64,000 nt of DNA from Prunus persica (taxonomy: Eukaryota > Streptophyta > Magnoliopsida > Rosales > Rosaceae): assembly GCF_000346465.2 (NCBI RefSeq), contig NC_034016.1, positions 12,457,805-12,521,804 of the forward strand, in the 5' to 3' direction. A model generated the notes under the pieces. It made no database searches, was not told the DNA's origin, and worked only from the letters and a program-made list of their open reading frames with translations. Of the stretch, positions 58,436-64,000 are shown piece by piece. The position numbers were made by a program, and so were the translations under genes. How positions within the stretch are numbered: the stretch's first letter is position 1; each line of letters begins with the position of its first letter.

Positions 58436-58525
58436 TTATGCCTGGAAAAACACCTGCGCCGATAACCTCACCAACAACAGAATAGGCTCTGCAATTACAG
58501 TCCAAAAAGCAAGAAGGTGAAAACA
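58436..58525 (-). other. Possible alternative last exon of copy D (hydrophobic tail)
   Basis: From acceptor GCAAG|TGTTTTC a phase-0 frame reads CFHLLAFWTVIAEPILLLVR and nine more residues to TAA. It matches the same frame downstream of copy B and the read-through end of copy C ([14 protein letters not shown]). The donor would be TTT|GTATGT inside the last coding exon (after 58603). Confidence 0.35.
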
Positions 58526-58572
58526 CTTGCATGAATATAGATCTCTGAATTAAAGCACATAACTTGAACTGG

Positions 58573-61500
58573 TTAAGCAAATATTCGGCGGTCACATACA
58601 AATTTCCTTTTCTTCTTATTCTTGTCAAGGTAGGCTACGAGCTCTTCTTGCCGAACAAGGGCGTCCTCAAGTGCCTGCACAAACGAAACAAAAGGAAAAT
58701 GTACATGAGTATGTTTATGTTTAGTTTCTCAAGATTATTTTGAGTGCAAACTTCAATAACTGAATAATCAATATATATATAAAGATGGATTACCTTCTTG
58801 GTTGCTGACAGATCTGGTTCCAACACGTTGATTCGGTTGAGAGTGATGTTCAGCATTTCTTCTTTCTCGGGTGGCATGAGTGCCGGTTTTGTGCTGAGAA
58901 CACTCACTTTCTCCTCCAATTCGGACATGCGCTTCATCATCGTCATGTACGCATTGCTGGAAATGGCTGGTGCAGGCAACTGGTGGCCTTTATTCACCAT
59001 TCCAGTGGAGTAAACAGGGCTTCCATAGTGGGCAACCTCAGCCAGTTTCTTAGGCATGTTTCGTGCCAATCGAACCATGGTGAAAATACCCATGACAAAA
59101 GCCATCATTCCAGAAACAAATTGATTGCTTAGTCTATCCAGATCCCTGCAAGCGTAATGCACAGGGAAGCTATCTGTAGCTTTGGAAGAGAAACAGATAT
59201 AATTTAGTATCAGCATTTGAAAGAATAACCCTTACATTTATTAGAATTATATATACCTTGGCTTGGGGAAATTTCACATTGAAATGATTTAGTGAAAGTT
59301 GTATCCATAGCCTTATCAACCATTGGCATAAAGTCCTCATGCTCATAGGTCCTATTGCACTCTTTGGTAATTACAACCTGCAAAGATGAAGCAAATAGCA
59401 AAGAAAACAAAGGCATCACAAAAAGTTCCCATGTTTTAGTCATAAATAATTTCCAAATATGGATGGAAGTTCATTAAGCTTACATCTTCAGGCAAAGGAC
59501 ATAAATTTTGCTGCTTCACTTGAGACTTCATGTCAGCCTCTGGAACAGTTTTTGAGTTGAGAGAATCACATCTCTTCATGTTGTAGAATACCGAAAGAAT
59601 ATAGTAAAAAATAGGAAGTCAGGCAATTGACCATTTATAAAAACTGATTAGAAGAGAGGCCATGCATAGACACAAATTAAGAGGGAAACTTGAGCCAAGG
59701 TCTGAGTACCTTTGAGCCTGCCTTCTCAATGCCTGACAAAGCTGTCCTTTTGCATTTGGCCTCACCATTTTGAACCATCTGGTTCATCAAAATACCCAAC
59801 TTCGTGAGCTTTTTATTCACATTCGAGAGTTGAGACTATGAAGAACAGAGTAAAGATCTCACACAAATAAAGAAAAAACACAATTAGTAGTTAATCACCT
59901 TCAAGATGACTGGATCATTCCATGGGCCCTTATCGGAACGCATACAGCCACCCTTATCAGCACAAGTACACTTACCACCCAAAAACTCTGGCAGCTCACT
60001 GCACAGGAAAATTTGAAGTTATAATACAGATAATGTGAATCAAGGAGATTGCTAAGCTTAGCTTGAACTAGATATGGACTCAGAGATGTACAGAAAGATG
60101 AACATTTGAATAGAAGAAAATATATTCTCAACAATATTTTGCCTAGAAGGATTCTTACCTAGAATCAATTATTTCAAGCAACTTGCTTTGGTATTTGTTT
60201 CCCAGAACCTGATACACAAACATAGTCATCAACTCGTTTAGCACCATTACTGTATCACAATCTTAAACTGGACAAAATACAAATGCTCACATGGATTTTT
60301 CCGGTTGTCCTGGGGTCAAGGAAAGATTTCACAGTGTTCCATAAAAGTCTAAATCCAGAACCAGCGTTGATGATGTACATACGGTTCAGGGTCTACGGTA
60401 AACAAAAGACTCAATAGGCATCATAGAATAAGAAAGCTATTGTTGATGCAAGAGAAGCAAACCAAGAAGCTCGTCAAACTTGAAATGATACAGCTATTTA
60501 CACAATACCTCAGGATAATTGTCACCATCAACCTTCTGAAGGCACTGGATAAGTTCCCTTGCAGATTTGTTTAAACTTGTAAGCCCCTGCACATCGATTA
60601 AACGAACTAACAATTACCTCTTCAAAAATGAGAATGATGGAAAAAGTAAAATGATATTATAGATCTCCAAAAAAAAAAATTCCAATAAGATTAAAAGCGA
60701 ACTTGAACTTAAAGATCAATTTTTACATACCACTCCTTGTACATCCAGAATAGTGGTGCTCTGATCAATGTGCTTCTTTGCTGCAATGGAACATGCAGGG
60801 AATTTACACACAAAGGTCCTCTCAAACTCCCGTATGTGGTACTTCACGTAGCGGTCCATTGTTGTCACTTGCAACAGCTTGGTAGAATCGACTTGACCAA
60901 GTCTCTCAATGTAGACAGGTCGTCCATCCTTGTCAACTCCATGATGTCCTTGTGGATAGTATTTCACGACTTCATCAATTTCCTTGAACTCGAAGTCCTT
61001 AACAAAATAACCAAAGGCAAAGGTTTAGGAAACACATATATAGTAATGAACTAGACAGTCTTCACGATACGGCAAGTTCAATAAAAGCATTTTATAGAAC
61101 ACCTCCATAATAGTGTCAGCACCAAATTCCTTCCTCCATTGGAGCATATCAGCCCACATTTTCTTTGTTTGCTCAATGTCAAATTTCCTGGCCCTTAAAA
61201 ATCTGTACCATCATACACAAGGATAACAAATCTATTCATAATCAGATAATGGCAACTCAACCATCTAAAATCGTTGACATGAACCGAAACGAGGAATAAA
61301 ATATGTAACCTTAGCATCATATGATGATCATCATGATTTGAAGGCAGCAATTCTTCCAAGATAAGTGCTTGGCGAAATGCATCCACGGCCTGTAAGTCTT
61401 CTGCATCAATGTTGTCCTCAATAGGGACAGGCATTACTCTGTTGCTCCTTCGACCCCTCTTGCTCAAGGAACACCTTAACTTGGTGGAGGCATTCATTGC

Positions 61501-61913
61501 CTTCTTAAGAGGCCCGAGCCTTGTTTTCCTCTCGTCTTCAGAGTATTCTTCGAGAACTGCACCGAATAATGAAGTCCATGTGAAAATGTTAACGAAGTTA
61601 ATGGGTTAATTCAATTTCGGACATTGCTTGCTCCTTACATATCTAATTATCACCGTTGGACGCATACTTGAAAGTAACTCATTAAAATTACAAAAGAAAA
61701 GTTTCTACTCGCATCTCAAGAATGTCATTTCTCAGCAAGGAGGAATGACTCCGTAGCCAAATATTTTCCTTCAATTTCAGAAAGACCACATATACATAAC
61801 CCTCAAAACTATACATTGATTTCATATGAAGTTTCATGACAAATCTCGGATTAATAGAACTTACCAGGTTTAAGGTGTCGGTCTAGAGTTCCTGGCATAT
61901 TGTCGTCACACAT
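58573..61913 (-). CDS. Sec14-nodulin phosphatidylinositol transfer protein, SFH12/13-like (copy D)
   Basis: Coding exons in transcript order: 61865-61913, 61310-61556, 61103-61202, 60731-60997, 60509-60586, 60291-60392, 60159-60208, 59899-59998, 59710-59778, 59484-59573, 59257-59377, 58794-59173, 58573-58674. In frame, 584 residues. It starts [17 protein letters not shown] at 61898 is the alternative start, as in B. The CRAL-TRIO part is intact ([40 protein letters not shown]); one of the strongly kept words has RMYIINAG where B and C have RMFIINAG. The nodulin module has a membrane segment at about 442-458 ([16 protein letters not shown]) and a coiled coil ([17 protein letters not shown]), ending [14 protein letters not shown]. 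It is closest to B in architecture. Together with B and C it forms a head-to-tail tandem array, most likely by unequal crossing-over. Confidence 0.92.
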
Positions 61914-62015
61914 GATCGATGTCTGTCTTGCAAGGTTTGCTTTGCTCAACTGTTTCGAGGCAACCAAAGGGTTTAGGAGAGAATATGTTTTGACAACAAT
62001 GTACGGAGCTTAGAG

Positions 62016-62050
62016 CTTACATATATTTGTGTGTGTATATGTATATCACA
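62016..62050 (-). promoter_or_regulatory. TATA-rich promoter zone of copy D
   Basis: Minus strand has GTGATATACATATACACACA and CAAATATATGTAA at the position that corresponds to the TATA boxes of B and C. Upstream, GAGGATGACA and the GATTTTGT..GGTTTCCATGGACATG block resemble the B and C promoters. Confidence 0.4.
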
Positions 62051-62059
62051 AGAATTAAT

Positions 62060-64000
<1,941 letters not shown>

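Overview
The window is nuclear DNA of a flowering plant, almost certainly a eudicot. It is AT-rich, its genes are split by many short introns with GT..AG borders, and the spaces between genes are packed with small DNA transposons and SINE-like elements. A rosid, perhaps Rosaceae, would fit, but nothing in the sequence proves it. All exon structures were read by eye from splice signals, reading frame and family knowledge; every model given closes in frame.

Layout. 1-5.4 kb: no gene, only repeats and MITEs. 5.4-6.6 kb (minus): a group S1 bZIP transcription factor whose 5' leader carries the conserved sucrose-control upstream ORF (SC-uORF). 6.6-15.5 kb: transposons, including a 2.8 kb long-terminal-inverted-repeat element with two other elements inserted in it. 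15.6-21.8 kb (plus): a 13-coding-exon gene for the TFIIIB B'' subunit (BDP1-like, SANT domain). 22-32.4 kb: a gene desert with a palindromic tandem array, a degenerate 110-125 bp repeat, a 1.24 kb PIF/Harbinger-type element and several SINEs. 32.4-39.2 kb (plus): a Sec14-nodulin phosphatidylinositol transfer protein gene (SFH6/8-like, here copy A). 40.5-61.9 kb (minus): three head-to-tail Sec14-nodulin genes of the SFH12/13 type (copies B, C, D) with near-identical exon sizes, separated by LINE RNase H remnants and nested hAT, MULE-like and MITE insertions. 63.5 kb to the right edge (plus): the first exon of plastid diaminopimelate decarboxylase, cut by the window end.

How the genes relate. 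bZIP S1, BDP1, SFH and DAP decarboxylase belong to unrelated processes (sugar/energy signalling, Pol III transcription, phosphoinositide membrane signalling, lysine synthesis), so this is an ordinary plant neighbourhood with no operon-like logic. The true local family is the A-B-C-D SFH cluster. B, C and D arose by tandem duplication that included promoter and 3' flank, and C has since been rebuilt at its C-terminal half: it lost the membrane-anchor exon part, gained a second coiled-coil exon, and has an expanded Glu/Lys repeat. The most interesting signals are this rebuilt paralog, a frame-conserved hydrophobic tail downstream of B and D (and in C), translation-control uORFs in three leaders, and the 46-48 bp palindromic array near 23.0-23.3 kb.
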